Assembly: GCA_903857265.1 (NCBI GenBank)
Contig: CAIODZ010000011.1
Span: 60,697-124,696, forward strand
Length of the DNA: 64,000 bases
Direction: 5' to 3'
Origin: an uncultured Phycisphaerales bacterium
Lineage (GTDB): Bacteria > Planctomycetota > Phycisphaerae > Sedimentisphaerales > Anaerobacaceae
Position 1 is the stretch's first letter, and the number at the start of each line of letters is the position of its first letter. The notes beneath the pieces were generated by a model, which searched no databases, was not told the DNA's origin, and saw nothing but the letters and a program-made list of their open reading frames with translations. This document shows positions 63,194-64,000 of the stretch, in pieces. The translations under genes and the position numbers were made by a program.

Positions 63194-64000
63194 ATGAAAG
63201 TCATAGTCGCGGAAAAATACGGTTTTTGCGCGGGTGTTCGCAATGCTATAAGCACGGCGGAGAAGGTGTTGGCGGAGAAAGGCCGGGTTTATTCGCTGGG
63301 GCCGATTATTCATAACCCGGGCGTTGTCGAGCGATTGGCCAAAAAGGGCCTTGTAACCGTCGATGACGTGGAGCAGATACCGGCGGGGGCGACAGTGCTG
63401 ATACGCTCGCACGGTGCGGGTTCGCAGGAAATGGCCCATCTTAAAGAAAAATACGCGGATATTGTTGACGCGACCTGCGTTTTGGTCAAAAGGATGCAGC
63501 AAATCGCGATGCAGATGGAGGAGCAGGGATATAAGGTGGTGATAGTCGGCGACCAGAACCACCCGGAGGTGCGTGCGGTGGTGGGGTGCACAAAGGGGGC
63601 GGTGGTAGTGGGTAATGAGTCGGATATAAGCACAATAGGAAGCGGGCGACTGGGAATTGTGTGCCAGACGACGCAAAGCCCCGAATTTTTCAGCGAGATG
63701 CTTTCAGCGATAGCAAAGGCCGGTTTTGATGAGATGAAGGTGATAAATACCCTGTGCAAGGAGGCGATTAAGAGGCAGCAGGCGGCGGTGGAATTGTGTA
63801 TGAAAGTCGATATTATGTTCGTTTTGGGGGGGCGGGAGAGCGCAAATACGCGGAAATTAGCGGAATTGTGCAAAAAGTACAATAATAAAACATTTCATTT
63901 GCAAAACTGGGACGAATTTGATAAAAAGCAGGTTTTCGGCTGTCAGGTCGCAGGTGTGACAGCGGGGGCCTCAACGCCCCAGTGGATTATAGATGACTTC
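63194..64000 (+). CDS. ispH: 4-hydroxy-3-methylbut-2-enyl diphosphate reductase (partial)
   Basis: The frame from the ATG at 63194 stays open to the window edge (269 codons, 3' end missing). IspH makes IPP and DMAPP in the last step of the MEP isoprenoid pathway. The three cluster cysteines are visible: Cys12 (GFCAGV), Cys95 (DATC) and Cys188 (NTLCKEAIKRQ). His40 and His73 (SHGAG) are also in place. The missing part should be about 10-40 residues. No Shine-Dalgarno sequence is obvious. Confidence 0.93.
   Translation, partial: MKVIVAEKYGFCAGVRNAISTAEKVLAEKGRVYSLGPIIHNPGVVERLAKKGLVTVDDVEQIPAGATVLIRSHGAGSQEMAHLKEKYADIVDATCVLVKRMQQIAMQMEEQGYKVVIVGDQNHPEVRAVVGCTKGAVVVGNESDISTIGSGRLGIVCQTTQSPEFFSEMLSAIAKAGFDEMKVINTLCKEAIKRQQAAVELCMKVDIMFVLGGRESANTRKLAELCKKYNNKTFHLQNWDEFDKKQVFGCQVAGVTAGASTPQWIIDDF

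Overview
This 64 kb window is a bacterial chromosome segment, most probably from a Planctomycetota of the Phycisphaerae/Sedimentisphaerales type. That placement is an inference. It rests on several predicted secreted proteins carrying dockerin-like calcium loops of the form D-x-N-x-D-G-x-V-D-F-x-D-F, on a large type II secretion/type IV pilus-like cluster, and on the overall gene content. No rRNA, prophage, insertion sequence or CRISPR array was recognised.

Layout. 0-4 kb: fatty-acid synthesis (fabF), a membrane protein beside lemA, and lpdA. 4.2-8 kb: tRNA-Cys, a small protein, then a tightly overlapping set of macrodomain protein, zinc alcohol dehydrogenase and PolX-PHP DNA polymerase. 8.1-23.2 kb: a secretion/pilus cluster with two GspE/PilB ATPases, PilT, GspF, six pseudopilins, a GspK-like protein and one secreted dockerin-like protein. 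23.3-28.8 kb: inositol monophosphatase family, DUF2752, a lipoprotein candidate, serA, a phosphohexomutase gene broken by an in-frame stop, and a LigD-type phosphoesterase. 28.9-39.1 kb: an acetate/acyl-CoA block (ADP-forming acyl-CoA synthetase, CoA-transferase fused to a GNAT domain, AcuC-type deacetylase, LacI regulator, SatP transporter, AMP-forming Acs), interrupted by an AT-rich HEPN-like gene. 39.3-43.1 kb: subtilase, HNH-AP2 protein and a secreted beta-helix protein. 43.2-45.9 kb: a long leader region, a protein with a glycine/alanine-rich hydrophobic tail, and a clostripain-like C11 protease. 46.5-52.6 kb: a 2029-residue modular secreted protein. 52.6-64 kb: a large GT-C-like membrane protein, a methyltransferase-nuclease fusion with a GIY-YIG/RAMA-like partner, a GT2, a GGCT/amidoligase-like fusion, a small membrane protein gene and ispH (cut by the window end).

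The most unusual feature runs across the window. Sixteen arrays of degenerate 7-bp tandem repeats, of several unrelated sequence families, lie in intergenic DNA. Three of them form the N-terminal leader region of three consecutive pseudopilin-cluster genes. Other points of interest are a 47-bp inverted repeat pair (46 of 47 identical) enclosing 6.8 kb, an abrupt base-composition switch inside one reading frame near 54.3 kb, and the candidate peptide/C11 protease unit.
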